This document shows, piece after piece, positions 9,268 through 18,762 of a stretch of 50,614 nucleotides of DNA. Under the pieces are notes generated by a model, which saw nothing but the letters and a program-made list of their open reading frames with translations, searched no databases and was not told the origin of the DNA. The stretch covers positions 1-50,614 of the forward strand of contig CAMPHU010000008.1 of the NCBI GenBank assembly GCA_946886065.1, read 5' to 3'. The translations under genes were made by a program, and so were the position numbers. Origin of the DNA: an uncultured Massilia sp. GTDB lineage: Bacteria > Pseudomonadota > Gammaproteobacteria > Burkholderiales > Burkholderiaceae. Each line of letters opens with the position of its first letter. Positions within the stretch are counted from its first letter, which is position 1.

Positions 9268-9354
9268 CCGTCGTTCCGGCGTAGGCCGGAATCCGAGTTC
9301 TGCATGAGCTATCGAAACGCTAAACTTAGGTTCCGGCCTACGCCGGAACGACGG
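9268..9354. repeat. REP-like perfect 24-base inverted repeat
   Basis: Left arm 9268-9291 (core TCGTTCCGGCGTAGGCC) and right arm 9331-9354 are exact reverse complements over 24 bases with a 39-base loop. Each arm is itself a small hairpin (TTCCGGC, GTA, GGCCGGAA). It fills the gap between the convergent genes ending at 9252 and 9361, where it could act as a two-way terminator or RNA-stabilising element. A related pair is at 24411-24515. Confidence 0.85.
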
Positions 9355-9360
9355 GCCAAC

Positions 9361-10221
9361 TTAAAAGTGATACTCCGCCCGCACCATCGGCGTGCTGGCA
9401 CGCTGTCCGCGCCCGCCCGTGGTCACACGCGAGTTCCCGAACTTGTTATTCCAGAACTGATACTCCACGCCGATGCGGAAGCGGTTCTTCTTCTGCCCGT
9501 AGCGCGCCCCGATGTCGTACATCAGCTGCATGTCGATGTTGGTCTCCGCGCTGGTCGGATTGCCCACCTCGTCCAGCCCCTTGGACGCGATGAAGTTGGC
9601 GTAGCCCTCGAAGGACCAGCCCTCGGCCACCGGAATGCCCCAGCTGGCGCTCAGCATCGGATGGTTGTCGAAGGTGTAGCGCCGCCCCGCCACGCCTGAA
9701 ATCGGCGGAAACGCGCCGCTCGGCGCATTGCTTTCGTGGATCAGCAGCAGGCTGGTGTTGAGGAAGCCCGGCACGTCCCACATCAGGGTCGGGCCCAGCA
9801 CCAGCATGCGCTTGCGCGAGTTGTAGCCCACGTCTTCCTTGGTGTTCAGGTCGAAGCCCCCGGTCAGGCCGATGCCCTTGACCCGGCCGAAGCGCAGCTC
9901 GCGGCCGCTGAGCGCGCCGATGTCCAGGGTATGGCGGTACAGCAGGTAGGCTTCTTCCGCGCCCGAGCTGTCGGTCAGCGATTTCGGGTCCTTGCTGTCG
10001 GACTTGAGCAAGTCCAGGTTGAAGTAGTTGCTGCCGTACTTGTAGCCGCTCGCGTGGGTCAGCGCGATCACATGCTTGTCGATGTGCTCCGGATTGAAGG
10101 GCTCGGCGAAGCGCGTGCCGTAGCGCCAGCTGATCGCGTTGTCGCTCCAGTCGAGCGCATTGGCCGCGCCTGCGGCCAGCATCAGTGCGGCGCAGCAGGC
10201 GTTGCGGATGGTCTTGGTCAT
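9361..10221 (-). CDS. Tsx-like outer-membrane channel protein
   Basis: 286 residues. The signal peptide MTKTIRNACCAALMLAAGAA ends near NALD, and the chain finishes in MVRAEYHF, with the terminal aromatic residue typical of BAM-assembled beta-barrels. The pattern WSDNAISWRYGTRFAEPFNP, ALTHASGYKYGSNYFNLDLL and FRIGVEYQFWNNKFGN matches the Tsx nucleoside-channel family. The family role is diffusion of nucleosides or other small solutes across the outer membrane; the ligand here is unknown. Its ATG lies one base after the stop of the giant glucan-synthase relative, so the two are almost certainly co-transcribed and translationally coupled, which makes a glycan-derived solute worth considering. 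Confidence 0.82.
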   Translation of the reverse strand: MTKTIRNACCAALMLAAGAANALDWSDNAISWRYGTRFAEPFNPEHIDKHVIALTHASGYKYGSNYFNLDLLKSDSKDPKSLTDSSGAEEAYLLYRHTLDIGALSGRELRFGRVKGIGLTGGFDLNTKEDVGYNSRKRMLVLGPTLMWDVPGFLNTSLLLIHESNAPSGAFPPISGVAGRRYTFDNHPMLSASWGIPVAEGWSFEGYANFIASKGLDEVGNPTSAETNIDMQLMYDIGARYGQKKNRFRIGVEYQFWNNKFGNSRVTTGGRGQRASTPMVRAEYHF

Positions 10222-10222
10222 G

Positions 10223-13200
10223 TCATTGTCCTTTTGTCGTGTTTGCGGCGGCCAGGCGCACTTCGATGCGGTGCAGGCGCGCGTCGTCGGCCAGCATGAT
10301 ACTTGGTTCGGGCAGCGGCTCGCCGTCGAGCGTCATCCCCGCCTCGCCGCCGCTGCTCACCACGATCTCGTAGATCGTCCTGCGGTAGCGGTAGCGCAGC
10401 CGGAATCCCGGCATGCCCGGCGCAAGGTTCGGAGCAATGCGCGGCGCCAGCAGCAGGCGCTGCCCCACGCGCTCCAGGCCCAGCAGCGACTCCACGATCA
10501 GGAGCCAGGTCCACGCCGCCGCCCCAGTGTAGCAGCCGCCGATGGCGCGTCCCTCCTGCGGCGCTATCGTGCGCACGCCGTCGGTCAGGAAATACGGAGG
10601 CGCCGCGTAGCGGGCGCAATCGGCCGCCGTGGCCGTGCGCGCGGCCGGGTCGAGCATGCGCGCCAGTTGCCAGGCGCGCGCGCCGTCGCCCATCCGCGCG
10701 AAGCCGATGCCGGCCCAGGCCGCCGCGCGGTGGTCCTGGCCGGGGCAGGCGTCCAGCCCCTCCGCCCAGTGGCGGTCGTAGGGCGGCTCGCTGCGCAGGG
10801 CCGCCCCGCCCAGCAGGCGCCCGGCCGCCGCCTCCATGGCGTCCCCGGCGCGCGCCGCGCCGGCCTGCAGCGCCCAGGCCTGGCTCTGCGAATCGATGCG
10901 GCACAGGCCATTGGCGCCCGCACCCAGGGCACTGCCGTCGCTGAGCCAGGCCCAGCGATACCATTCCCCGTCCCAGCCATGCTCTTCGAGCTGGGCCGCG
11001 AGCGCGAGCGCGGCGCCGCGGCAGGTGGTGGCGAAACCGAAGTCGCCGCGCCGGTCGGCCACTTCGGCGAAGCGCTGCAGCACCACGCCCATGAAGAAGC
11101 CCAGCTGGACGCTCTCGGTGCGGCTGCCGGGGCCGTGCGCTTCCTCGTGCAGGCGGGCGCCGGCCAGCGGCAGGCCGCGCGCGCCGAACTGCAGGCAGCC
11201 GCGCAGGCCGTGCACGCAGTGCTGGTACAGATCCTCGACCGCGGCCACGCGCGATGCCGCAACCTCCCCCGCCTCCACCGGGTTCTCGCCCAGCACCGAC
11301 TGGTCGCCCGTCACGGCCAGGTAGCGCGCCAGGGCGAAGGGCAGCCACAGGAAATCCTCGGCGGAGGGAGGAGGCCCGGCCTCGACCTCGCGCGCCGCGC
11401 GCAGCAGCTGTTCGCGCATCAGCTCGGGACGCGCATGCAGGGCCGCCAGCGCCGATTGCAGCCGGATGGCGAACGCAGGTTCGCCCATCGTGCAGTTGAT
11501 GGCCTGGTAGAGCAGCCAGCCGTTGGCCAGCAGGTCGAGCGTGCGCTCGGGCGAGGCCAGTTCGACGCAGCCCAGCGTGTCTTCCCACCAGCGGCGCAGC
11601 TGTTCCCAGGCGGCGGCCGCGCCCTGTGCGCCGCCGTGGCGCTGCACCATGCGGCTGGCGTCCAGGCTGCCGGGGCCGGTCACGCCGAGCACGAACACCA
11701 GCTCGCACTCCTCGCCCGGCTGCAGGATGACGGGCACCTGCAGGGCGCCGCAAGGGTCCAGCCCCGCGCCGGCATTGCCGGACAGGCCGGCGCGCGCCAT
11801 CGCCGCAGGGTTTGCCATGTTCCCGGACTGGCCGAGGAATTCGAGGCGGTCGGCGCTGATGGCGACGTGCTCGGCATCCGCGTGGAAGAATGCCACCTTG
11901 TCGCCGAAGCCCGCGCCGAAGGCGTTGCGAGCGAACAGGGCGCCGCTGGCGAGGTCGGTGCCGGTCACGATCTGCAGGCCGGGCGCCGATTCCGGGTCGT
12001 CCAGCATCCATTCCACGTAGCCCGTCGCGCTCAGGCGGCGCGGCGCGGTGCTGTCGTTGCGCAGGCGTAGCACCGCATACTTGAGCGGAACGTCCAGCGC
12101 CGCAAAGCAGCGCAGCTCGGAGCGGATGCCGTGCGCGCGGTGCTCGAACACGCTGTAGCCGAAGCCGTGGCGGACCAGGTAAGGCTCGCCCGATGCCGCC
12201 GGCCAGGCCGTGGGGGACCAGAACACGCCGCTGTCCTCGTCGCGCAGGTAGAAGGCTTCGCCCGCGGTCACGCGCGCGCCGTGGTGGCCGCTCCAGGTGC
12301 AGGCGTCGCCGCGTTCCGAGACCACGCTGCCGAAGTCGACGTTGGCCAGCAGATTGGCCCAGGGCGCGGGCGGCGCGGGCACATCGGCGGCGACCCTCAC
12401 CACGTATTCGCGGCCATCCTGGGTGAAGCCGCCGATGCCGTTGTCGTTCACCAGTTCGGGCGCCTGGAGAGGAAGCGCATCCGCCGTCCACGCCGGCGCA
12501 TCCGCCGCCGGCTCGAGCAAGGGCGGGAGCGTGCCGCGCGGACGCGCCGCACGGCGCAGCTGGTCGTGCAGGCCGCCGCGCTCGTCCAGCAGCACGACGC
12601 TGGCCATGGAGCGCAGCAGGATGCGGTCTTCCTGCGGCACTTCGGGCAACAGGTGCACGTGCACGCCGCCGGGTTGCTCGAAGGACGACGGGTCGAGCAC
12701 CGGCGCCGCCAGGTGCATCACCTGCTCGCGCACGCTGGCGCTGTCGCACAGCACCAGCAGGTCGACCGCCAGGCCGCGGCTGCGCCAGTAGGCGTGCGCC
12801 TGCAGGGTCTGGCGCACCAGGTCGGATTCCGGCCCCTGCCCGGCCTGCAGCAGCAATACCGGCAAGTCGCCGGCTATCCCATAGGGCGCCAGGTCCGCGC
12901 GGCCGCGCACGTTGCGGGCGATGACCGCGGCGTCGATGCGCAGCGCCGGCACCGGCCGCAGCAGGCAGCCGGCCAGGCGCGTGTAGAGCTGGGCGTCGGC
13001 TTCGCTCACCTCCATGCGGCGCAGGAAGGCCTGGCCATGGGTCCATGCCGCTTCTTCGGCGTGGTCGACGGCCGGGTTGTCTCCATGAGCGGACTGGAAG
13101 CGCTGCGCCAGCTCGCGCGCGGCCGCCAGCCCGCCCGCCGCCCCCAGCACCAGGTCCACGGTCGCCTCCTGGCCGGGCGCCAGGGTCAGGCTGCGGCGCA

Positions 13201-16200
13201 TCGCCAGCAGCGGCTGGTCCGGTTCCGGGTCGATACCCGGGAGCGCACCGCCGGCCAGCACCGCGTGCGGCGCGCGCAGGTCGTGGCCGCGCTGCACGAA
13301 GCGCGCGCGGCTGGTTTCGCACGTTGCCGCGTCGCTCACGCCGCGCAGCGCCATCAGGTGCAGCACCACCGGCGCGTCCGGCGCGGTCACGCACATCAGC
13401 GCCCCGGCCTGCTCGTCCAGCCAGGCGGCCACGCTGCTCCGCCTGCCCGCCTCGACCGGCGGCGAGACCAGCTCGACACAGCTGGTCAGCTCCAGGATGC
13501 GCGGCGCCGCGCCGCGGTTGGCGATGCGGATGCGACGCAGCTCCACGTCGTCGTCCGGCGCCACCACCACGTCGGTCACCATGTCGATGCCGTGGTCGTG
13601 GCGGCGGAAGCTGGCCCGCCCTTCGGCGAACACGGCCTCGATCCGCTCCGGCTGCGCCAGCGTAGGCTGCAGGGTGTTCGACCACAGCTGGCCGCTTTCG
13701 GTGTCGCGCAGGTAGCAGGCCATGCCGGCGCGCGTGAGCAGGCGCTCCTCCCAGCGGATCCTGGTCGTGCCGTCGCTGGCAACCACGGCGTGCAGGCTGC
13801 CGTTCGACAGCAGCTGGACTTCGGGCAGCGCCGTATCGCCTTGCGCGATGACGCGGGCGTAGGCGCGCGCGGCCGGCAGCTCGTCCTGCGGCAGGCCCGC
13901 GCCATAGCGCGCTGGCGCCGCGGCGCCCGACGCGGGCAAGGGTTCCTGCAGCAGCCCGCTGGCGGCGCGCAGCTCGGGATCGGCCAGGAAGCGGCGCTGC
14001 ATCGGCGCCTCCAGCAGTGCCTGCGCCAGCGCCAGCATTCCCATGGCCTGGTGCCGCGCCAGCCAGGCGCGCACCACCACCCGGCGCTCGCCCTGGGGCA
14101 GGCGCGAGGGCGCGTAGTCGACCGCCTCGTAGTAGCCATGCTCGCCCAGCAGCCCTTCGGCCGTCATCCGCTCCAGGTTGGACAGGCTGAGCGCCGGCGC
14201 CACGGGCAGCGCCAGCAGGGCGGCGTACGGGGCGGCCACCAGCTCGTCCGGCGCGCGGCGCTGGAGGGACGCGGCCGGGATGCCGAAGCGCTTGACGAGG
14301 TAGCGCGCCGCGCCGTCGACCGCATTGCAGCCGGATTCCGAGAAGCCCCAGGGCACATCGTGCCGCTGTGCATGCGCGGCCTGGGCGCGCACCACGGCGC
14401 GCGCCGCGCCCTCGAGCAGGCTGTCGCGCCAGGACGGCATCAGCACCTGGGGCGCCAGGTAGTCCGACAGCGCGCCGCAGCGCGACAGCAGCAGCGCGCC
14501 CGCTTCCTCGATGCGCACCGGCCGGCCCAGCGCATGCCAGTGCGCCTGGCCCAGCTGCCCCTGGGCCACCGCCGCATAGCTGGCCATGCGCGCTTCCGAA
14601 GCCAGCAGGTCGCAGCTGTCCCTGTCGAGGCGCTCGTCGCGCACGTGGTAGCCCGCCGCCAGCAGGCCGGCCGCGCTGTCGACCAGGGCGCGGAAATCCA
14701 TTTTCGCCAGCTCGCGCGCCTGCTCCACCAGCTCCCGGATGCGCGCCAGGCGCCGGCGCGCACAGTCGCGGCCCTCGGCCACGTGGCGCGCCAGGGCGTC
14801 GTTCGACCCGGGCGGTGCGAAGGCGGCCAGCTCGCGCAGGGTCGGAATGCGCGTGAGGTCGGCGCCGATCACGTATTCCTGGGCTGAGCGCATCCACGGC
14901 GCCAGGGCGAACACTTCGTCGAGCTGCGCGTCGCACTGGGTGGCCAGGCGAACGGCCCAGGCGCGCAGCCCGGCAGGTGCATCCTCCGGCAGGGACTGGC
15001 TGAGCTGGCGCGCTTCGGTGGCCACCCCGCGCAGGCAGTCCGCCAGGCCCGGCAGGGTGTCGGTGGCCCGGCAACGGTCAGGTTCCAGGGTGCGCGAGAC
15101 GGCGGCCACCGCGCGCCGGACGGCGGGCGGCGCGTCGACCGCGCAATCCTCGACCACGCGCAGGGCGGCGCGGATGCCGTCCAGCTGCGCGGCGCCGGCG
15201 ACGGGACGGTCCGGCAGTTCGTCCAGGCCGGCCGCCAGGATGCGCAGCGCAAGCAGCAGGCTGCCGCTGTCGGAAGTGGACACGAAGGCCGGTTCGACGG
15301 GCGCCAGGGTGGCGCCGTCGTACCAGGCGAACAGGTGCCCGCGCCAGCTCTCCAGCAGCTCCATCGACGCCAGGACCGCCTGGGTGCGCGCCAGCAGTGC
15401 GCCGGCCGGGAGGAAGCCGAAGTCGTGCGCGGCCAGGCCGGCCAGCAGCGACAGGCCCATGCCGGCGGGCGAGACGCGCGCATCCACGGCCGGCTGCGGG
15501 TGTTCGAGCACCGCCTCCGGCGCCAGGCGCTTGGCGCCGGGATGGTCTTCGAAGAAGCTCCAGCTGCGCCGCGCCAGTGCATGCAGGAAGGCAGTTTCGG
15601 CCCCATTGAGCCGCGCCGCGCGCTGGCGCGAGGGCTGGCTGATCCACCATGCCAGGGTGGGCGACAGGAACCACACCAGCAGCAGCGGCGCGGCGGAGAA
15701 CAAGGCGTAAGGGTTGGCGAAGGTCAGCAGCACCGCCGTGCCCACCGCGAGCGCGGGTGCGAACCACATGCTGCGCCAGTTGTTGACGATGGCGGCGCTC
15801 GGCCGCGCCAGGAATGCCGGGCGCGACTCCAGCAGGCGGCGGCGCGATACCTTGCGCCGCCACAGCGCCTTGACGGCGGCGTCGACCTGGCAGAAGGCCG
15901 CATGGGGCAGGAAGGCGGCGGACAAGGCGGCGCGCACCAGCGGCACGCGGGCGCCGCGCGCCCAGCCGTCCAGGTGCTGGCGCCAGGGCGCGTCGTGCGG
16001 CCGGTCGGCCAGCGCCACCAGGCTGCCCGCCAGCGCCGGCAGGAAGAACACGGCCAGCGCGGCCATGCTCCAGAACACGGGCGCGGCCAGCAGCGACCAG
16101 CACAGGACCAGCAGGGCCAGCAACGCGGGCTCGGCCAGGCTGTCGCGCAGGCGGTCGAACAGGCGCCAGCGCGCATCCGGCTGGACCAGCGAAGCGGACC

Positions 16201-18604
16201 GGTTCCCGAGACGGCCCGCGATCTGCCAAACCGCCCTGCCGGCGCGGTGGCGGCGCAGCGCGTGCTCGCCATAACTGGCCGGATGCTGGACGTCCAGACG
16301 CAGGTCGTGCACGCTGCCGCAGCGCAGGCGGTCCTCCTCCGGCAGGCCGGGCGCGAAGCGTTCTTCGTCGCGGCCGTCGCCACAGGCTCGCTGCCAGGCG
16401 TCGACGTCGTAGATCGCGGCCCAGCCCAGGCCCGCATCGTCGCCGGCGCCGCAGCCAGCCCCATACGCGGCCCAGGTGCCGTCGCCATCGCCCCACAGGC
16501 GCTCGTAGCGGGTCGCGCACTGCTCCGGCGGCGCGGCGCGCAGGCTGGGACGCAGCAGGCCGTGGCCTTCGAGCACGCGGCCGTCCTTGCCCAGCACCGG
16601 CTGGTTCAGCGGGTGCGCCATTGCCGCCACCAGGCTGCGCGCGGCGTCGATCGGCAGGCCTGTCACGGCATCGATGGCGATCACGTAGCGCACCTCGGCC
16701 AGGCCCTGGAGGGCGCCGGCAGCCAGGACGAAGCGCGCATCGCTCCGTCCTTGTGCTCCACCGCACAAGTAAGCGTTCAGCTCGGCCAGCTGGCCCAGGC
16801 GCCGCTCGCGGCCGATCCAGGCATGCTCGCTGGCGCTCCAGGTGCGCGCCCGCACCAGCAGCAGGAAGGGTTCGATGGTGGCGGACGCGGCATCCGGCTC
16901 GCCGTGCTCGTCCCAGGTTTCGACCATCTGCTCACGGCCGTACCTGGCATTCAGCGCCTCGATGGCCGCACGGGCCTGTTCCAGCAGCGCGCCGTCTTCC
17001 GGCATCTGCTCGCTGCCGGCATCCGGCAGGTCGGCCAGCAGGCAGAAGCGCAGGCGCGGATCGCGGTTGCCGAGGTAGCGTACCTCCAGGTCGCGGCACA
17101 GCGCGGCCACCTGCGCCCGGTCGCGCAAGGAGGCCGACACGGCGACGATGGCCTGGGCGCCGCCCGGGATGCCGGCGCCGAAGTCCATGCGCGGGGTCAC
17201 GGACGGCGGGGCGATCCAGCCCGTCATCATGCGCACCAGCGAGCGCGCCAGTTCGCTCGCGCCAAGCAGGGCAAGCAGCCCGATCACCGCCAGCAGCGCG
17301 ATGCCCGCGCCGTCCTGGCGCGCGTGGACCATGAGCGCCGCCGCGAACAGCAGGCTCAGGACGCAGACGGCGCCGATGCGCAGCCCAAGCGTACGGCGCC
17401 GCAGCCTGCGCGCCAGGCCCGGGGCGCCGCGCAGGCGCTCTTCCAGCTGCGCGCGGCCCGCGCCCGCCAGGTAGAAGCCGACGTGGCGGGTGCGCCGGTC
17501 CAGCCCTCCTTCGCCGGGCGCCAGGTGCACGCCGGCCAGCGCCAGCGCTTCCTGCGCCACTTCGGTCTCGCTGTGGCCCGTGGCCTGGGCCAGGCGCTCG
17601 ACCGCGTGCCGGTACAGGTCGCGCGTGGGTCCGTCCATGCGGCCGTAACTGCCGTCCGGGTCGCCGCGCAGCACCTGCTCGACCGCGCCGATGCCCTCGG
17701 CGAAGGCGCGCCAGTCGACCCCGCCCGCCAGGCGCAGGCTGTCCAGGCTGTTGGCGGCGGACACGGCGTCGTCGGCCTGTTCGCCCTGTTCCAGCTGGAT
17801 CTGCTGGGCGATGCTGCTGCCCTCGTCCTGCAGGCGCGCGTCGATCCAGTCGAGCGCCTGCGCCAGCAGCGCACCCTGCCCCTGCAGGCGGCGCGCCAGC
17901 TCGGCGACGAAACTGCTGCCCAGCGGCTGCACGGCGCGCGCCATGTCGGCCACCAGCAGGATCAGGTCGCCCGGGCGCTGTTCGCTGGTGTCGATCATGC
18001 GCGCCGCCCAGCCGGCCGCCTTGTCGCGTTCCAGGCAGGCGCGCGCGGCGCGCCGGGCCAGGCGGCGCAGGTTGTCGACCAGGGCCATCCGCAGCAGGCA
18101 GGGCAAGGCGTCCAGTTCCGCCAGCGCCAGCGGCGCGCCTTCCTGGTAGGCGGCCAGGAAGCGCGACAGCTGGTCCGGCTCCACCTTGCCGTCGCCGTGC
18201 GCGACCGCCTCCAGCACCAGCCGCCAGGCGCGCGCCTCGCCCTCCGTCTCCTTGTCCCCCCGCAGGCGCGGCAGCGGGCGCACGCCGTGCAGCAGCTGGC
18301 CGCGCGCCAGGCGCACCTGGGCGTCGAGCAGGTGGTATTGGTCGAGCAGGCGGCCGCCGGCAGGCGGCAGGTCGATGCCGGCATGGGCGGCGCGATCGAG
18401 CGCATCGCAGGCCTGCGCGATGGCGGCGGCATTGTCGGCGAGCAGGGAAAGCAAGTCGGAGGCGGGGGCGACGGCGGCCGCCTGGTGACGCGCGGCGAGC
18501 TGGCGGCCGTACACGGCCAGCTGGGCCGCGCTCAGTGGCGCGGCACGCAAGGGTAAGTCATCGCCCTGACCGTGGCCAGGACGCGCAGGCGGCTCGTCGG
18601 CCAT
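10223..18604 (-). CDS. Cyclic beta-1,2-glucan synthase (NdvB/ChvB)-like protein with degenerate GT84 and GH94 domains
   Basis: About 2,793 residues, near the family's usual ~2,800. The ATG at 18604 has GGAGA eight bases upstream; a TTG 21 bases earlier is less likely. Order: N-terminal helical region (~1-400), membrane segments (~405-465), GT84-like domain (~480-800), further membrane segments (~820-990), GH189-type cyclisation domain (~1030-1560), C-terminal GH94-like domain (~1600-2750). The GT84 part has I-D-A-V at 644-647 where the family has a D-x-D, RERRLGQLAELN (~596) where the lysine-bearing RKRGKL is usual, no HDLFEG-like segment, and RRHRAGRAVWQ (~785) for RQHRWARGDWQ. The GH94 part lacks the GDWNDGMN motif (GARLHEEAHGPGS at ~2482) and the GDVQHWWHP and YGFRDQLQD stretches. 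The middle domain keeps WGFSES (E1423) and YYEAVDY (E1493). Homology is clear; catalysis as a synthase is doubtful. Family motifs are recalled, not aligned by program. Confidence 0.85.
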   Translation of the reverse strand: MADEPPARPGHGQGDDLPLRAAPLSAAQLAVYGRQLAARHQAAAVAPASDLLSLLADNAAAIAQACDALDRAAHAGIDLPPAGGRLLDQYHLLDAQVRLARGQLLHGVRPLPRLRGDKETEGEARAWRLVLEAVAHGDGKVEPDQLSRFLAAYQEGAPLALAELDALPCLLRMALVDNLRRLARRAARACLERDKAAGWAARMIDTSEQRPGDLILLVADMARAVQPLGSSFVAELARRLQGQGALLAQALDWIDARLQDEGSSIAQQIQLEQGEQADDAVSAANSLDSLRLAGGVDWRAFAEGIGAVEQVLRGDPDGSYGRMDGPTRDLYRHAVERLAQATGHSETEVAQEALALAGVHLAPGEGGLDRRTRHVGFYLAGAGRAQLEERLRGAPGLARRLRRRTLGLRIGAVCVLSLLFAAALMVHARQDGAGIALLAVIGLLALLGASELARSLVRMMTGWIAPPSVTPRMDFGAGIPGGAQAIVAVSASLRDRAQVAALCRDLEVRYLGNRDPRLRFCLLADLPDAGSEQMPEDGALLEQARAAIEALNARYGREQMVETWDEHGEPDAASATIEPFLLLVRARTWSASEHAWIGRERRLGQLAELNAYLCGGAQGRSDARFVLAAGALQGLAEVRYVIAIDAVTGLPIDAARSLVAAMAHPLNQPVLGKDGRVLEGHGLLRPSLRAAPPEQCATRYERLWGDGDGTWAAYGAGCGAGDDAGLGWAAIYDVDAWQRACGDGRDEERFAPGLPEEDRLRCGSVHDLRLDVQHPASYGEHALRRHRAGRAVWQIAGRLGNRSASLVQPDARWRLFDRLRDSLAEPALLALLVLCWSLLAAPVFWSMAALAVFFLPALAGSLVALADRPHDAPWRQHLDGWARGARVPLVRAALSAAFLPHAAFCQVDAAVKALWRRKVSRRRLLESRPAFLARPSAAIVNNWRSMWFAPALAVGTAVLLTFANPYALFSAAPLLLVWFLSPTLAWWISQPSRQRAARLNGAETAFLHALARRSWSFFEDHPGAKRLAPEAVLEHPQPAVDARVSPAGMGLSLLAGLAAHDFGFLPAGALLARTQAVLASMELLESWRGHLFAWYDGATLAPVEPAFVSTSDSGSLLLALRILAAGLDELPDRPVAGAAQLDGIRAALRVVEDCAVDAPPAVRRAVAAVSRTLEPDRCRATDTLPGLADCLRGVATEARQLSQSLPEDAPAGLRAWAVRLATQCDAQLDEVFALAPWMRSAQEYVIGADLTRIPTLRELAAFAPPGSNDALARHVAEGRDCARRRLARIRELVEQARELAKMDFRALVDSAAGLLAAGYHVRDERLDRDSCDLLASEARMASYAAVAQGQLGQAHWHALGRPVRIEEAGALLLSRCGALSDYLAPQVLMPSWRDSLLEGAARAVVRAQAAHAQRHDVPWGFSESGCNAVDGAARYLVKRFGIPAASLQRRAPDELVAAPYAALLALPVAPALSLSNLERMTAEGLLGEHGYYEAVDYAPSRLPQGERRVVVRAWLARHQAMGMLALAQALLEAPMQRRFLADPELRAASGLLQEPLPASGAAAPARYGAGLPQDELPAARAYARVIAQGDTALPEVQLLSNGSLHAVVASDGTTRIRWEERLLTRAGMACYLRDTESGQLWSNTLQPTLAQPERIEAVFAEGRASFRRHDHGIDMVTDVVVAPDDDVELRRIRIANRGAAPRILELTSCVELVSPPVEAGRRSSVAAWLDEQAGALMCVTAPDAPVVLHLMALRGVSDAATCETSRARFVQRGHDLRAPHAVLAGGALPGIDPEPDQPLLAMRRSLTLAPGQEATVDLVLGAAGGLAAARELAQRFQSAHGDNPAVDHAEEAAWTHGQAFLRRMEVSEADAQLYTRLAGCLLRPVPALRIDAAVIARNVRGRADLAPYGIAGDLPVLLLQAGQGPESDLVRQTLQAHAYWRSRGLAVDLLVLCDSASVREQVMHLAAPVLDPSSFEQPGGVHVHLLPEVPQEDRILLRSMASVVLLDERGGLHDQLRRAARPRGTLPPLLEPAADAPAWTADALPLQAPELVNDNGIGGFTQDGREYVVRVAADVPAPPAPWANLLANVDFGSVVSERGDACTWSGHHGARVTAGEAFYLRDEDSGVFWSPTAWPAASGEPYLVRHGFGYSVFEHRAHGIRSELRCFAALDVPLKYAVLRLRNDSTAPRRLSATGYVEWMLDDPESAPGLQIVTGTDLASGALFARNAFGAGFGDKVAFFHADAEHVAISADRLEFLGQSGNMANPAAMARAGLSGNAGAGLDPCGALQVPVILQPGEECELVFVLGVTGPGSLDASRMVQRHGGAQGAAAAWEQLRRWWEDTLGCVELASPERTLDLLANGWLLYQAINCTMGEPAFAIRLQSALAALHARPELMREQLLRAAREVEAGPPPSAEDFLWLPFALARYLAVTGDQSVLGENPVEAGEVAASRVAAVEDLYQHCVHGLRGCLQFGARGLPLAGARLHEEAHGPGSRTESVQLGFFMGVVLQRFAEVADRRGDFGFATTCRGAALALAAQLEEHGWDGEWYRWAWLSDGSALGAGANGLCRIDSQSQAWALQAGAARAGDAMEAAAGRLLGGAALRSEPPYDRHWAEGLDACPGQDHRAAAWAGIGFARMGDGARAWQLARMLDPAARTATAADCARYAAPPYFLTDGVRTIAPQEGRAIGGCYTGAAAWTWLLIVESLLGLERVGQRLLLAPRIAPNLAPGMPGFRLRYRYRRTIYEIVVSSGGEAGMTLDGEPLPEPSIMLADDARLHRIEVRLAAANTTKGQ

Positions 18605-18661
18605 CGGATTGTTCTCCAGTTTCAACAGGAAACATCAGGGACCCACACAGGCGCGCGCCGC

Positions 18662-18705
18662 CGGAGGCGCACTGCCTCCGCCATGCTAGAAGAATGGCAT
18701 GGCGG
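18662..18705 (-). promoter_or_regulatory. Two overlapping, mutually exclusive hairpins in the leader of the glucan-synthase relative
   Basis: CGGAGGC (18662-18668) pairs with GCCTCCG (18674-18680). CCGCCATGC (18678-18686) pairs with GCATGGCGG (18697-18705) as a perfect 9-base stem with a 10-base loop. The arms overlap at 18678-18680, so only one stem can form fully. No T-run follows. It lies in the 158-base gap between two same-strand genes and may be an attenuator-like leader or chance. Confidence 0.35.
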
Positions 18706-18762
18706 ACACTGTGCGGTGCCGAACAAAGGCGCTGGAGAGACCGCCCTTGTTGCCCGGATGAG

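Noticed and set aside
11111..11161. Compensated frameshift as the cause of the missing GH94 catalytic motif
   Set aside because: Reading the other frames here does not restore GDWNDGMN, and the flanking codons are in frame, so the loss is real at sequence level.
10218..15074. 1,618-codon frame overlapping the glucan-synthase relative on the same strand
   Set aside because: Arg/Gly/Pro-rich out-of-frame translation; the true frame has recognisable domains throughout.
12131..18556. Long antisense frames (918 and 1,073 codons) across the glucan-synthase relative
   Set aside because: Compositional shadows with low-complexity products and no start-site support.
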